Positions 53,556 to 64,000 of a stretch of 64,000 bases of DNA are shown one piece after another. The DNA is from Ceratothoa steindachneri (lineage: Eukaryota; Arthropoda; Malacostraca; Isopoda; Cymothoidae). The stretch is from assembly GCA_963969495.1 (NCBI GenBank), contig OZ018317.1:31627003-31691002 (forward strand). Direction: 5' to 3'. Each line of letters starts with the position of its first letter. Positions within the stretch are counted from its first letter, which is position 1. The notes beneath the pieces were generated by a model. It searched no databases and had not been told where the DNA came from. It was given only the letters and a program-made list of their open reading frames with translations. The position numbers were made by a program, and so were the translations under genes.

Positions 53556-56460
53556 ACAGTGATTCCAAACGTGGGCGCTAAGTCTCCTTTGTGGGCGTTA
53601 CTGCATTAAAAAGCGTCACTGTGAGTTTGTTTTTTCACTTCGGAGCTGGTGAACATACACAAAGGGGCGGTGGGAATTTATCCATTTTTGTTCAAATTTT
53701 CAAAAATTATTCAATATCAGAGTTTCTACAAACATCCTAATTATAAACATTAGCCATGGGTAATTTTATTTGGCAGATCAAGTAACGTTTCGAGTTAATT
53801 ACGTTATGCTGAGTCTTAGCATATTGTAACCCGTCATTCCACCACGCTAAGTAGAACCACTCTATCTTCTCACCTAACTTTTGTTAAATTATGTCTATAT
53901 AGAATAAGATTTTTTATTTTTTACTCATTCCCCCAGCTTTTTTATAAATAATTAGCACCTCCAACTTTTTTAAACAAACAATTTCATTACACTCCCGTAA
54001 TTTTATTTTATAAAAAAATATAAAGTGTCATCCCTGTACTTCAGTAGCTGTTGAAAAGTTAGCGGTGGTTGTTGGCATTATTCGAGAAATATCTTAGTGT
54101 CATTTTTTTACTTTACTATATTTTCAGTGCTTGAATTTACCAATAATCATGTCGTAAAACTCACTAAAGCAAAAATGCACACAGTATCGTGTTGAATATT
54201 TTAAGTTTGGATTTATTACTTCTCCTAATAATGAACAACGGCCAATGTGTCTTCTTTGCTAGAGAATATTTTCATATTTACAGAGATAAACACTTCACAA
54301 CGCAGAACTTGTGGTCCATACTAGGTGACATGAGATAAGGATTATGGGGAAGATAGATAGTGGAGATGGAAAGTAGGAGAAATTTGGTAAAACTGTCATC
54401 TGAAAGCTAGGGAGTTAGTTATTCACTAGAAAACGCTGTTATTTCGGGGATTAGATTCAAAGTATTTATCTATACGACATTTGAAAGTATCTACGGTGTT
54501 TCAGTCTATTACTTTACGAGGAAGCCCATTCTATAAGTTGACGATTCGGTTAAAAAAAGTAATTCTTAGAATCTTGCGAGGTAAAATGTTTACCTATAAT
54601 TTTGCAACCGTTTCCTTTCGTGTAATTTGACTGGTCGATAGTCAAATATTTATTGGAATCCATATTGTCTAGGCTTTGATAATTTTAAAGACTTGAATTA
54701 AGCCCCTTCTTAATCTACGCTGAGTTAACGGAAATAGATTTAGTTCTCTAAGTCGCTTTTCGTATGTTTTGTTTTTTAAACTTTGTATCATTTTAGTTAG
54801 CTTTCGTTGGACTCGTTCTAATTTCGCTATATCTTTCTGGTAGGAGGAGCACCAGGCTTGAACGCAGTATTCCATAATGGAACGGACCAAGGAATTGTAG
54901 AGAGTAAGGAGTGTATTTTTGGACTTATACTCGAATACTCTACCAATTAATCCAATTAATTTATTAGCTTTCTTAAGGACTTCTGAACATGGCTGACTGG
55001 GTTTTAGGTTACTCGATATTGTTAATCCTAGGTCCATCTATTTGTCTACGCTTAAGAGTCGAGTACCATTTAGTAAGTAATTTGCTTTGCCGTTACGATA
55101 TCCGATATGGAGAACTTTACATTTATCCTTGTTAAAAGGCATTTGCGACTTTTGCACCCAGTTCGACAATTTGTCGAGATTGTTTTACATTTCATTAATC
55201 CCTGCGTTTGTGAGTACTGAATTCTCAATTTTGGTGTCGTTAGCAAACTTCGATATTATGCCTAAAAAGCCTTCGTCTAAGTCGTTATTGTATACTAGAA
55301 ATAGAATTGGTCCCAGAAAATATTCCTGAGGTACCCCGCTAGTGACGTCTGTCCAGCTAGATGATTTTCCATTTATAACTACGCGTTGCCTACAATTACT
55401 CAGCCAGTTTTCTATCCACCTCGCTATGGCACCTTGAACTCCATGAACGTAGCCATGATGCCATCTAGGTTATCTGATCATTTGATCATTTAAAGAAGAT
55501 CCATCCTGATAAAATGAAATAAAAGTTTTCAAATTTTTAAACTTATTATTAAAACGATCCTGCTTTGTAATAATTATGTGCAAAGAAGACTTGATAAGAT
55601 GGCCAAAGACAATTAAAAGACCATTTATTACATACTAAAAAATTGGGCGAATTTACTTTCACAGGCAATGGAACACTATTTTTTGGATATATTCGTTTTA
55701 TTAAAGATAAGAAAATTGTGCAAAAATTAATGTTTGCAAAGGAACTTGAAACAGACACTAAAGGTGAATTCATGTCTATTGCTTTGCAATTGCAAGGCTG
55801 TGATGTATATCTTATCATAGCGAACTCTGTTATTTGCACATACATGGACAAACTTTCACTCTTTGGGCATAATATTGGTCGTGGGCAGTTATCGCAATTT
55901 CCAAATCTTGATCAACTAGAAAATGATTATGAGACTTCTAACTCAATATTAGATGATGACCTCTTGATTTATTGTGAGCATTTGAGCTTTTTGCACTAGG
56001 ACATAAGCTGTAGATATCAGGATCTCATCAATATGGAAATACCTGACTGGTATATAAACCCATTTATTGACGCTTGTTTTAATGACAACGACTCTAAAAT
56101 GCAAGAGGAGTTAATTGCTTTAAAATCGAGTTCGAATTAAAGTCCTTCTGCACAAAATCATACCAGGAATTTTGAGTATAAAAGGAAATTTCAGAAAGGT
56201 ATCTAAGGCTGTAGGAAACTATCACCTCAAATATTTGTCAATGCTTTTCTAATTTCCTATATGACTGAACATGGTTTTAGTTAAGTTACTCAGCTTCTAA
56301 CTAAAAGGAACCGCCTGTAAATTTCAAAGTGAGGAGATCTGTGATTAGTTCTAAGCAGCATGGAACCTAGAATCAGAGCCTTAGTCAATAAACAACAAAG
56401 TCAAGCATCGCATTGAAAACATATTGAGGTAAGCTACCAAATAAAAGTTCTTTTTAGCAT
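53556..56460 (+). mobile_element. hAT transposon (ZBED5/GTF2IRD2-like), interrupted and defective
   Basis: CAGTGATTCCAAACGTGGGC at 53556 resembles the end of this hAT group (CAGTGGTTCCCAAAC). A BED-type zinc-finger start, YRVEYFKFGFITSPNNEQRP then MCLLC, lies at 54183-54258. After an inserted minus-strand LINE (54440-55485) the transposase resumes. The open stretch 55643-55999 has ETDTKGEFMSIALQLQGC, DKLSLFGHNIGRGQLSQFPN and similar hAT core text. Past a stop come IPDWYINPFIDACFND and FLISYMTEHGFS, the latter the hAT dimerisation block (usually TYLCESGFS), then LLTKRNRL. The right end was not found. It is strongly decayed. Confidence 0.75.
54440..55485 (-). pseudogene. CR1-like LINE fragment inside the hAT element
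   Basis: On the minus strand from 55485 the text is GAIARWIENWLSNCRQRVVI, TSGVPQEYFLGPILFLVY (motif B altered), and ISKFANDTKIENSV, where motif C FADD has become FAND, so one catalytic Asp is lost. Then come LSNWVQKSQMPFNKDKCKVL and HIGYRNGKANYLLNG. The open stretch 54669-55037 begins MDLGLTISSNLKPSQPC and runs through YCVQAWCSSYQKDIAKLERV, TKMIQSLKNKTYEKRLREL and LTQRRLRRGLIQVFKIIKA. The end is NGLPRKVIDSKTVDTFKCRI. It is 5'-truncated within RT. Confidence 0.85.
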
Positions 56461-56582
56461 TTTCATCACTATACTTTATAATAGAAATAAAAACTACATT
56501 CAAATTATCTTTGAACTAAACTAATACACGAGTATTATCTTGCTATGAAAGATAAATTTAGTATAGTATTCGAAATTTAATT

Positions 56583-57162
56583 TGACAGATTGGGCGAGGA
56601 CAAAAATGTTTTTTCCAAAGGGGGCGATAGTCCAAAAATGTTGGAAAACATTGCGATAAACTATCGTTTGACAGATATTTTCCAAAAGGAAAATGTTGAA
56701 TTTTTTGACTTTTTGCTTCTATGTAAGCAAAACAAGGACTTGTATACTCAAAATGATATCCACCTCTGCGGAAAAGGAAAGATAACCTATGGAAAGTAAT
56801 TATAAATAAACTTAAGAAACCTTCCGGCACTTGAAAAGCGATATTATTCCAAGCGTTGGTTTGATTAACAGATGACAGATTGGGCGAGGACAAAAATGTT
56901 TTTTCCAAAGGAGGCGATAGTCAAAAAAAGTGGGAAAACACTGCGATAAACTATCGTTTAACAGATATTTTCCAAAAGGAAAATGTTGAATTTTTTGACT
57001 TTTGGCTTCTATGTAAGCAAAACAAGGACTTGTATACTCAAAATGATATCCACCTCTGCGGAAAAGGAAAGATAACCTATGGAAAGTTATTATAAATAAA
57101 CTTAAGAAACCTTCCGGCACTTGAAAAGCGATATTATTCCAAGCGTTGGTTTGATTAACTAT
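56583..57162. repeat. 290-bp tandem dimer
   Basis: The unit starting TGACAGATTGGGCGAGGAC occurs at 56583 and again at 56873, with only a few substitutions between units. Near-identical open frames on both strands come from the duplication. I do not recognise the unit. The high similarity shows that the duplication is recent. Confidence 0.93.
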
Positions 57163-57239
57163 CTCGATATTTTCTTTTCTCACAAAATCATAGATTCACT
57201 GCCACTCGAGATATTTTATTTCAGAATTTCAATTATAAG

Positions 57240-59640
57240 AATACAAAATGTTTCATAAAGATAGAGATGAGTCAGAAAGTGGAGGAGTTCTTTTCTAGGT
57301 CTGTGAATATTTGCATTTTATAGGTTGTAGCATTAACTCTCCTTTTGAAGTAATAGGAATTAAACCAAACCTAAAAAAATATTTATTTGTCTATTAGGTT
57401 TAAAGGAAGTCATATCAACTTCTGGAGGTAGATAATCAATTTTATGAATTCATGACCAATATCAATAAAGATTAGCTATCTTTGACCATTGGAGATTTTA
57501 ATTACGTTACAGTAAACTGGTTTATGAAAGCAACTAACTCAGAAGGATAAAGCTTGTTTAGGTTCTTAGATGAAATTTGATTAACTCAGCTGGTGAGAAA
57601 ACCAACAAGAGACGGAAATATACCTGATTTAGTGTTAATATCAGATTAGGATTAATTTTATATCTAAATGTAAGAGATGAAATTGGTAATATCGATCATA
57701 ATCTAATCGAATTTGAAATTAATATTCCTTATGTTAGAAAAAGGGTAAATATCACTAAATTAAATTTAGAAAAGGCTAATTTTGCTGGGCTGAGGAAGAG
57801 TTTGAACAATTGTGCCTTAAATAATGTAGAAATTAATGATATGTGGAATGAATCAAAAATGTCAATCAACCTAAATGGTTATCTGCTGAAATTACTATAA
57901 TCATTATAGACAGAGATAAAGCGTATAGAACGCAAAAATATAATAGAAGCACAGAAAATAGAAATCATTCGGTAGAATTGAGATAAAAAAGTTAAAATTG
58001 AAACCAGAAAAGTCAAACGAAATGAGAAAAAAAAGATTAGCTCTAAATTGTAAAGGAAATTCAAAGTTTTTTTGCTATAATAAATTAGATAAAACCGATA
58101 AAAAAGCATTGGCCCAATAAAGACAAATATAATATTTTACAATTTAACGATGTTAATGTAGCTAATACTTTAAATCAATATTTTGTATCATTGTTTACAA
58201 AAGACAGTATGATTAATATCTCCACACCAACTATTAAAAATGCTGGCAATAGGCCAGTTGAATCGGTTAAATGTAGTGTTAACACTATAAGAAAGTTTAT
58301 TGAAAATAATGAATAAATATAAATCTCTGGGACCAGATAAAATATCTCCAAGGGTTCTGAAAGAAATCAAAGATCAAGTGGCTGAACACTCAATTCAGAT
58401 CTTTAATTTGTTGGTAGAAAGTGGAATCGTTCCTCAAGATTGGAAACTAGCAAATGCAACACCAATATTTAAAAAAGAATGTAAATAATTGGCTTGTAAT
58501 AGTCGCCCAAAAGTTTAACTTAAGCAGTTGGGTAAATGCTCTAAACCTTTATTGCTGCAAAGATAGTTAAGTATTTAGAAAAGAACAAATTATTAAATGA
58601 TTCACAGCATAGCTTTAAGAAACACATGGCATACGTTACAAATTTATTAGACGGTTTCCACTATATTAATAGAGAGCATGGCAGTAAGAGATCAACTGAT
58701 ATTTTGTATTTAGATTTTCAAACAGCATTCATAAAGTACCGCATAAGAAGTTGATGTCAAAAGTGAGAGACGTAAGAATAGAGGGAAAAGTAACAAAATG
58801 GATTGTAAACAGGGAGTAGTCATTAACGGACAAGCGTCAAAATGGACCTCTGTGAGTAGTGAAGTTCCTCAAGGCTCGATCCTTGGTGCTTTTTCTTTTA
58901 TTATGTATGATAATGATGTAGGTTTTTAACTTGCTGTCAAAAATTCCTAAATTCGCCTTTGACTGCAAGTTAAGAAAAGGAATAGTAACTGAACAGGATG
59001 TTTTAGAATTTAAAAATGATATTGTTAAGATAGCACAGTGGTCTTCAGAATGGAAATTACCCTTAAATTTGAAAAAGTGTAAAGTAATGCATGTGGGTTA
59101 TTAAAAATAAAGGGCAGAATATGAACTCTTTGATAAAATAATAACTAACTGATAATGAAAAAATCTTGGAGTCTATGTATCAGTTTTCTCAGCAGTGTAT
59201 TGAATTAGAAAAGAAAGCATGGAAGTTTCTCGGCTACAACAAACATCAATTTAGTTAAAAAATAAAAATACAATTTTTAATATGTATAATGCATGAGTAA
59301 GACCAGAATTAGCATATTTTGCGAGGGTTATTGAAAAATTGGAGAAGGTACAAGGTAGGACCACAAAATTGATGCCTGAATTGAGATATCATAACTATGA
59401 GACAAGAGTAGGAAGGCTAAACTTATTCAATCTAGAAACAAGACGTTTAAGATGCCACAAAATAAAGGCATGAAAATCGCTTGAAACATTTTCGAACTAA
59501 TTTATGTAGAAGCATTTTTCCCTAAAGAATTTATACCTGAAGAAGTGGTATCCGGTAGTTAAGTTGAGATTTTTAAAACTAGACTGGAAAAAATAATTAG
59601 AAACATTAGATAACAAGTGACAAAACATCGTATGTTGATA
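57240..59640 (+). pseudogene. CR1-like LINE, decayed but nearly full span (LINE C)
   Basis: Endonuclease traces come first: LTIGDFNYVTVNWFM near 57485, RKPTRDGNIPDLVL near 57600 and a DHNLIEFEINI-type block near 57700. The RT start is open at 58300-58488 (YKSLGPDKISPRVLKEI, ESGIVPQDWKLANATPIFKK). Motif A text ILYLDFQTAF lies near 58700, motif B VSSEVPQGSILGAF near 58860, then LEKVQGRTTKLMPELRYHN and LNLFNLETRRLRC near 59350-59450. Motif C is not readable. Stops are frequent throughout, more than in LINE A and B, so this copy is older. No (TC)n tail follows. Confidence 0.83.
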
Positions 59641-59939
59641 AGAAAAAAGTAAAAAAAAGGGAAGCGTATATTTCTAGTTTAGCTTTGTAAGTTAGTATTA
59701 CTATCATTACGTCATGTTTCAAGATTTTACTCTTTTCTTGTTCAAGGGTTAAGAGTATTATTTCCAAGTTTTGCTAAAGTAAATGAATAAAGTCTATTTT
59801 GATCCAAAAACTTTAATTTGCCCATTATGAAAATAATGCTAGGGTATTATTAATTTCGGTAAAATTGAAAATTTATAAAACGGTGTAGACTCTAATTTTT
59901 TCAAAACATGGTAGAAATTTTAAAATCTTAATTTAAATT

Positions 59940-62100
59940 TTTTTTTTTAAAGCATAGGAATGTTGTAGATTTAATGAGAAATTTCGAGAATTTAGTAGAA
60001 TTTTATGAAGTTTCAAGAATGTTTCAGAACTTGCCAGAACACATCCATGGAAACATCTAAAACCATTCGGAATATAACTTCAGAAATATTTATACATAAA
60101 TTGACAGATCTCCCATAATTTAAGCGCTAGCTACTATAGTGAACACATCAGAAGAGAAATGCCATCAAGAGGCTGCAATCATTCTCCAGCTGCATTCTAT
60201 TATATCTATGGACAGTTTTATTAAAACAAGAACAAAAAAGTTCAGTGTGACAGCATTTATGAGAATGTGTTTACAAAGCCATACTTTGGCATGCCAGTTT
60301 AGGACCAAATACAAACCTTGAGTACCTCATTGTACCTGTGAACATCAAGAAAAGTTTGGAAGGTGAGAATTGTTTGTTGTAAAGAGTAAAATATTAAATG
60401 TCACAAGTATTTAAGTTATTATGGTTGTTTGTAAACATAAAGAGCAATAAAGTATAATTTTCTTACCTTTACAGGGTGGTATAGAGGGGAATGAAGAGCC
60501 ATGAAGTTTGCCATTCCCAGGATTTAGCGTGAACCCCACTGACCACTCAAGCAACTACTACTTCTGCATGGCGGAACCCTTCGAATCGTTGAAATGGCAA
60601 AACTGCACTTGCTGTTTCCTATCTCAATCTTCCATTTTCTATTGCACAAGTACCATAAAGTGCTGATCTTCCTGTACCTAACCCTCCAAGAACGAATTAG
60701 TAATCCCCAGAAGAACGCAATCATTCAGAACCTGAAAAGATCAGTGAAGGTCTAAATTACTGTGTGACAAATATGGATGTTGAGAGGAATCCATATAATC
60801 TAAACCAAAGACACATCAATGACCTTGTCAGAGATCTTTGCTTGTCAGTCAAATGGTGTTTTTTTATTTCTAAGCTCAAAGAATGGGATTTCCTTGAGGA
60901 AAATGTGCAAGTGACAAGCCAAAGGAAACGTCATAAATATTTCTCAAGCTGGGCTATGCCATTGCAATGATGTATCTGATCTGCTTGATGCAATTGGAAT
61001 TACTTGTAATACAGATGAGTGAAGGCTCTTTATTGTCAGTGCCTCAAGAAGCTTTAAAGCTGTAGTTCTCCATAATTTGAAAAGTATCCATTCCTTCCCT
61101 TGGCTCATTCAGTATATCTCAAGGAGGACTACAACAGTGGCAAGCTCCTGCTATAAGCTTTTAATTATAAAGATTATGGCTGAAAGTGATTAGAGACTTC
61201 GATGAGTCTCCAGAGAGATTTTTTCAAGTTTCCATGTCATCTCTATCTTTGGGACAGCAGGGATACAACTGCACATTAACAAAAAAAGAACTAGCATGAA
61301 AGAACTGAGTTCTCTTTTGGAAGGCATAATGTCAAGTGTTAGCAATTGAGAATCCCTCAAAAGACTTTGTTCCTTCCAATGCATTTAAAACAAGGTCTAT
61401 TGAAGCAGCCTGTTAGAGATCTAAAGAGTCCGTAGGCTTCAAGTACCTTCGAAATTTCTTTCCCAAACTCTCTGAGTCAAAGGTAAAAGCGGGTATCTTT
61501 GTTGTACCACAAATAAGGAAAATCATAGTGTTAAGAATTTTCTGAAAAACTTACTAAAAAGGACATTGAAGCCTGGAAGAGTTTTATTACGATATTGTCA
61601 GGGCTTTGGGGCAACCACAAAGCTGGCGATTATGTGCAACTTGTTGAAAGCTTAGTGAAAAGCTAATGCCAAATGTAGGTGTAAAATGATCCTGAAAGTG
61701 CACATCCTTAATGCCCATCTTGATAAGGTCAATGAGAATATGGGAGCATAATCAGAGGAGCAAGGGGTTGCATCTATGAAGATATATTGAAGTTTGAAAA
61801 TAGATCTCGTCGAGTATATGTAGAATGAAGAGATAATGGGAGACTATAGTTTGGGGCTTGTATGGGAAAGTGATTTACATTACAAACGGAAATAGAGTAA
61901 AACTGTTCACTTCTACCTTTTTTACTTGTTTTTTATATATTGCTTGTGGAAGTTTAAATAAAAATGTAGAAATTTAAATATGTTTTTGTTTTTAGCATTG
62001 CAATGGCTGTAAAAACAAAATTTGCCTATTCTTAGTAAATAATTTCATCATACAAGCAACAAAAGGAAAGTTGAAAAAAATAATGAATATTTTCTATTGT
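59940..62100 (+). pseudogene. Arthropod-wide dispersed gene family (NPYxxNQxDLxDLxRDL type), copy 2
   Basis: Same family as 36160-38010, in the opposite orientation and longer. Exon 1 has EEKCHQEAAIILQLHSIIS (60139-60321). A 112-bp GT-AG intron follows (60363-60474). Then come FPGFSVNPTDHSSNYYFCMA, NPYNLNQRHINDLVRDLCLS (60764-60970), SQRKRHKYFSSW, LPLAHSVYLKEDYNS near 61105, FFKFPCHLYLWDSRDTTAH near 61215, RTEFSFGRHNVKC near 61305, SFITILSGLWGNHKAGDYVQ near 61580 and RGCIYEDILKFENRSRRVYV near 61770. Many stops and frameshifts occur, so it is a pseudogene. It shares non-coding flanks with copy 1 upstream (from about 59940) and downstream (to about 62100), so the repeated unit is larger than the gene. 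No terminal repeats were recognised. Confidence 0.82.
60363..60474 (+). other. Spliceosomal intron in copy 2
   Basis: The donor is GGAAG/GTGAGAATTG and the acceptor TCTTACCTTTACAG/GG, 112 bp. Position, length and sequence match the intron of copy 1 on the other strand. Confidence 0.75.
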
Positions 62101-62594
62101 TTTACAATAAAATGATTTGGAAAATAATATTTAATGACCGGGAATAAAAAATAATACATAATATTATTATTATTAGTGCTATTACAATTATTATTGATAT
62201 TACTATTATCATTATTATTATTAAGACTTTCAGAATTAGACTGTACCTATTAAGTAAAATAACTAGATAATAAGTTACAAATCATTGAATGCTGATAGGA
62301 AAGAGAAAAAAGATCTTGTTCTAATTTAGATTAGTCAGATATGTTAGTATTTTTTATGCATATATTATTGTGTTCCTGCTTTCCTATTGGGGTTTCTTGT
62401 TCCTGTCAATTTTTTAACATTATCAGGTATATTTTTCACTGTTCCAAGCCAGAAAACAGGTGAGAGAGATGAGTGGAGAGAGAATTCGTCTTTACTACTC
62501 CATGCCTTTTACTTAGTATTGTATATATGTAGAATAAATACATAAGTTGTAATGGACCAAATGGTCTCTTGGGGTACTTAAAACCCTTCTTACC
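62101..62594. other. Unassigned AT-rich sequence with a LINE tail at its end
   Basis: Mostly ATT repeats and AT-rich sequence. GGTCTCTTGGGGTACTT near 62562 resembles the CR1-like family tail (GGTCTNCTAGGGTACTT) and precedes the next TC tract. Confidence 0.5.
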
Positions 62595-62765
62595 GCTTTT
62601 ATCTCTCTATATATCTCTGTCTATTTCTCTCTCACTCTCTCTATCTCTTTCCACTCACTTACTATCACTCTCTCTCTCTCTCTCACTGTGTCTCTCTCCC
62701 TCTTCATATCCCTGTATCTATCTTCCTTTGTTTATCCCTCCATGTCTCTCTCGTTGCCTCTAACA
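62595..62765 (+). repeat. (TC)n-rich tract
   Basis: Imperfect TCTC and TATCTC repeats between a LINE tail and the LINE fragment at 62766. Confidence 0.93.
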
Positions 62766-63148
62766 TCGCGAGATTGGAACGCGTCCAAGCCAGGGCAACC
62801 AAACTCATTCCCTCTATCAGGCATATGAGTTATAATGATGAACTAAGGGAATTAGATATGTTCTCGCTGGAGACCCGGAGACTACGAGGTCAGCTTATCG
62901 AAGTGTTTAAAATACTTCGAGGCTTCGACAGACTGGACTACGGGGATATTTTCCAGCTCAGCGAGGGGAGAACAAGAAATCACGGCTACAAACTTGAACT
63001 GAAGCGATACCACCGTGATCTGTGTGGGAAGTTCTTCACATACAGTATCTCTGTTAGTTGGAACGCACTTCCGATGGAAGTTGTCAACAGTGAATCTGTT
63101 GACCAGTTCAAGTCAAGACTAGATAAAGTCTTGCGAAATAACCGTTAA
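62766..63148 (+). pseudogene. CR1-like LINE, intact RT C-terminus only (LINE D)
   Basis: The frame begins at the TC border with IARLERVQARATKLIPSI and stays open to the natural stop at 63146-63148. It contains LDMFSLETRRLRGQLIEVF, KILRGFDRLDYGDIFQLSE and RNHGYKLELKRYHRD, then FFTYSISVSWNALPMEVVNS and FKSRLDKVLRNNR. This is the complete C-terminal block of the family without a single defect, so it is a young, 5'-truncated copy. The tail GGTCTTCTAGGGTACTC follows at 63231. Confidence 0.88.
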
Positions 63149-63915
63149 GATCCTCGCGAGTGATCTTCGAGGTTGCCAACGGACACCCTCGAGGATTGCG
63201 CCAAAAGTACCCTCCTTGTATGGACCGTAAGGTCTTCTAGGGTACTCTTTTTCCTTGTAGCTGCTTGTAGCTCTCTCTCCCTTTCTGTCTCCATGTCATT
63301 TTATATATCTTTCTATCTCTCCTTCTATCTACCTGTCTCTATCTATCCATGTATCTCTTTCCCTGTTTATATCCGTCTCTATCACTCCTTGTCTCTCTCT
63401 CTCTGTATCTCTGTCTGACTCTCTCCCTATCTCTATCTCCCCCGTCCTCTCTCTCTCTCAGTCTCATTCTTTATCTCTCTCTTTCTTTATGTCTATCTCT
63501 CTCTGTATCTCTTTCTTTCTCTGCCTCATTCACTCCTTTTCTCCATCTCCCTATCTTTCTCCCTGGTTCTCTCTTTCTTTCTCTATAACTCCTCTCTCAT
63601 AGTCTCTCTTCCTGCCTCTATCCCCCTCTCTCTCCCTGTAACTCTCTGTAACTTTCCCTGTTTCTCACACTGTCTTTCTTATTTCTCTTTCACTCTATCT
63701 CCCTCTCTCTCGCTCTCTCTTACTCTCTTTTTTTTCTCTCCGTCTCTCACTATGTATCTATCTCTCTACCTATCTCTTTCTGTATATGTCTCTTTGTCTA
63801 TGTATCTGTCTTTCTCTCTTTTTCTTTCCCTCTCTTTCTATATGTCTCTCTATCTAGTTACTATCTGTCTCTGTTTCTCACTTTCCCCATTTTTTTCTCT
63901 GTCGCTCTCACTGAT
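63149..63915 (+). repeat. LINE D tail and (TC)n-rich tract
   Basis: The 3' region with the family tail near 63230-63265 runs into about 650 bp of imperfect TC repeats. Forward frames of Ser/Leu are artefacts. Confidence 0.93.
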
Positions 63916-63919
63916 TCGC

Positions 63920-64000
63920 TCTCCTACTCGATATCCAAGTTCCCGGACGATACAAAATTAGGAGGAGTCGTGAGCTCAAGCGAAGGGGTGCAAAACTTAC
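63920..64000 (+). pseudogene. CR1-like LINE RT fragment running off the window (LINE E)
   Basis: Directly after the TC tract one frame reads SKFPDDTKLGGVVSSSEGVQ, which is RT motif C and the following residues (usual FADDTKLGG), with the Ala changed to Pro. It begins in the middle of the RT domain and continues past the window edge. Confidence 0.75.

Overview
The window is AT-rich eukaryotic DNA with no gene that I can assign to normal host function. Almost everything recognisable is a mobile element, usually broken and often nested in another. Long (TA)n, (GA)n and (TC)n tracts, Penelope-like elements with GIY-YIG endonucleases, mariner/Tc1 copies, a Helitron of the animal type, CR1-like LINEs and two copies of a gene family that I know as widespread in arthropod genomes all point to an arthropod. 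Crustacean is my best guess, because of the LINE types and the microsatellite load. This is inference, and I cannot name a species.

Layout. 0.5-4.3 kb: two decayed Penelope-like elements (PLEs) in opposite orientations, the second ending in a hammerhead-like motif and a (TA)n tract. 4.5-5.3 kb: an internally deleted mariner. 8.4-14.1 kb: a complete, young Ty3/gypsy-type LTR retrotransposon with 1368-bp LTRs and a 5-bp duplication (ATCTC). It is inserted into the GIY-YIG region of a minus-strand PLE (8.2 and 14.1-14.6 kb). 14.6-18.3 kb: more PLE 3' ends with hammerhead-like motifs, and a LINE reverse transcriptase relic. 18.5-23.9 kb: a Helitron N-terminal region split by a LINE whose 995-codon ORF is intact and carries an N-terminal 2A-like peptide. 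24-26.6 kb: a tRNA-like SINE head, a Tc1 element and a second IS630/Tc1/mariner transposase relic. 28.6-29.5 kb: a second copy of the deleted mariner. 29.5-35.6 kb: mostly unassigned AT-rich DNA.

35.6-38 kb and 59.9-62.1 kb hold two inverted copies of one intron-containing gene family, both broken. 40.3-41.2 kb: a minus-strand Tc1 relic. 42.6-47.4 kb and 62.6-64 kb: CR1-like LINE pieces alternating with long (TC)n-rich tracts. 47.5-49.7 kb: an unassigned 2.2-kb element with inverted repeats of about 76 bp. 51-51.96 kb: the third deleted mariner. 52.3-53.5 kb: another mariner. 53.6-56.5 kb: a hAT (ZBED5/GTF2IRD2-like) relic interrupted by a minus-strand LINE. 56.6-57.2 kb: a 290-bp tandem dimer. 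57.2-59.6 kb: a decayed full-length CR1-like LINE.

There is no operon-like cooperation. The functional links are parasitic. The LTR element lacks most of capsid, the RT core and integrase, so it must have moved with proteins from a relative. The deleted mariners likewise need an outside transposase. The most rewarding points are the LTR-in-PLE insertion, the deleted LTR element that still keeps a long ORF, the hammerhead-like PLE ends, the 2A-bearing intact LINE, the repeated LINE/(TC)n junctions, the shared mariner deletion and the intron-containing inverted pair.
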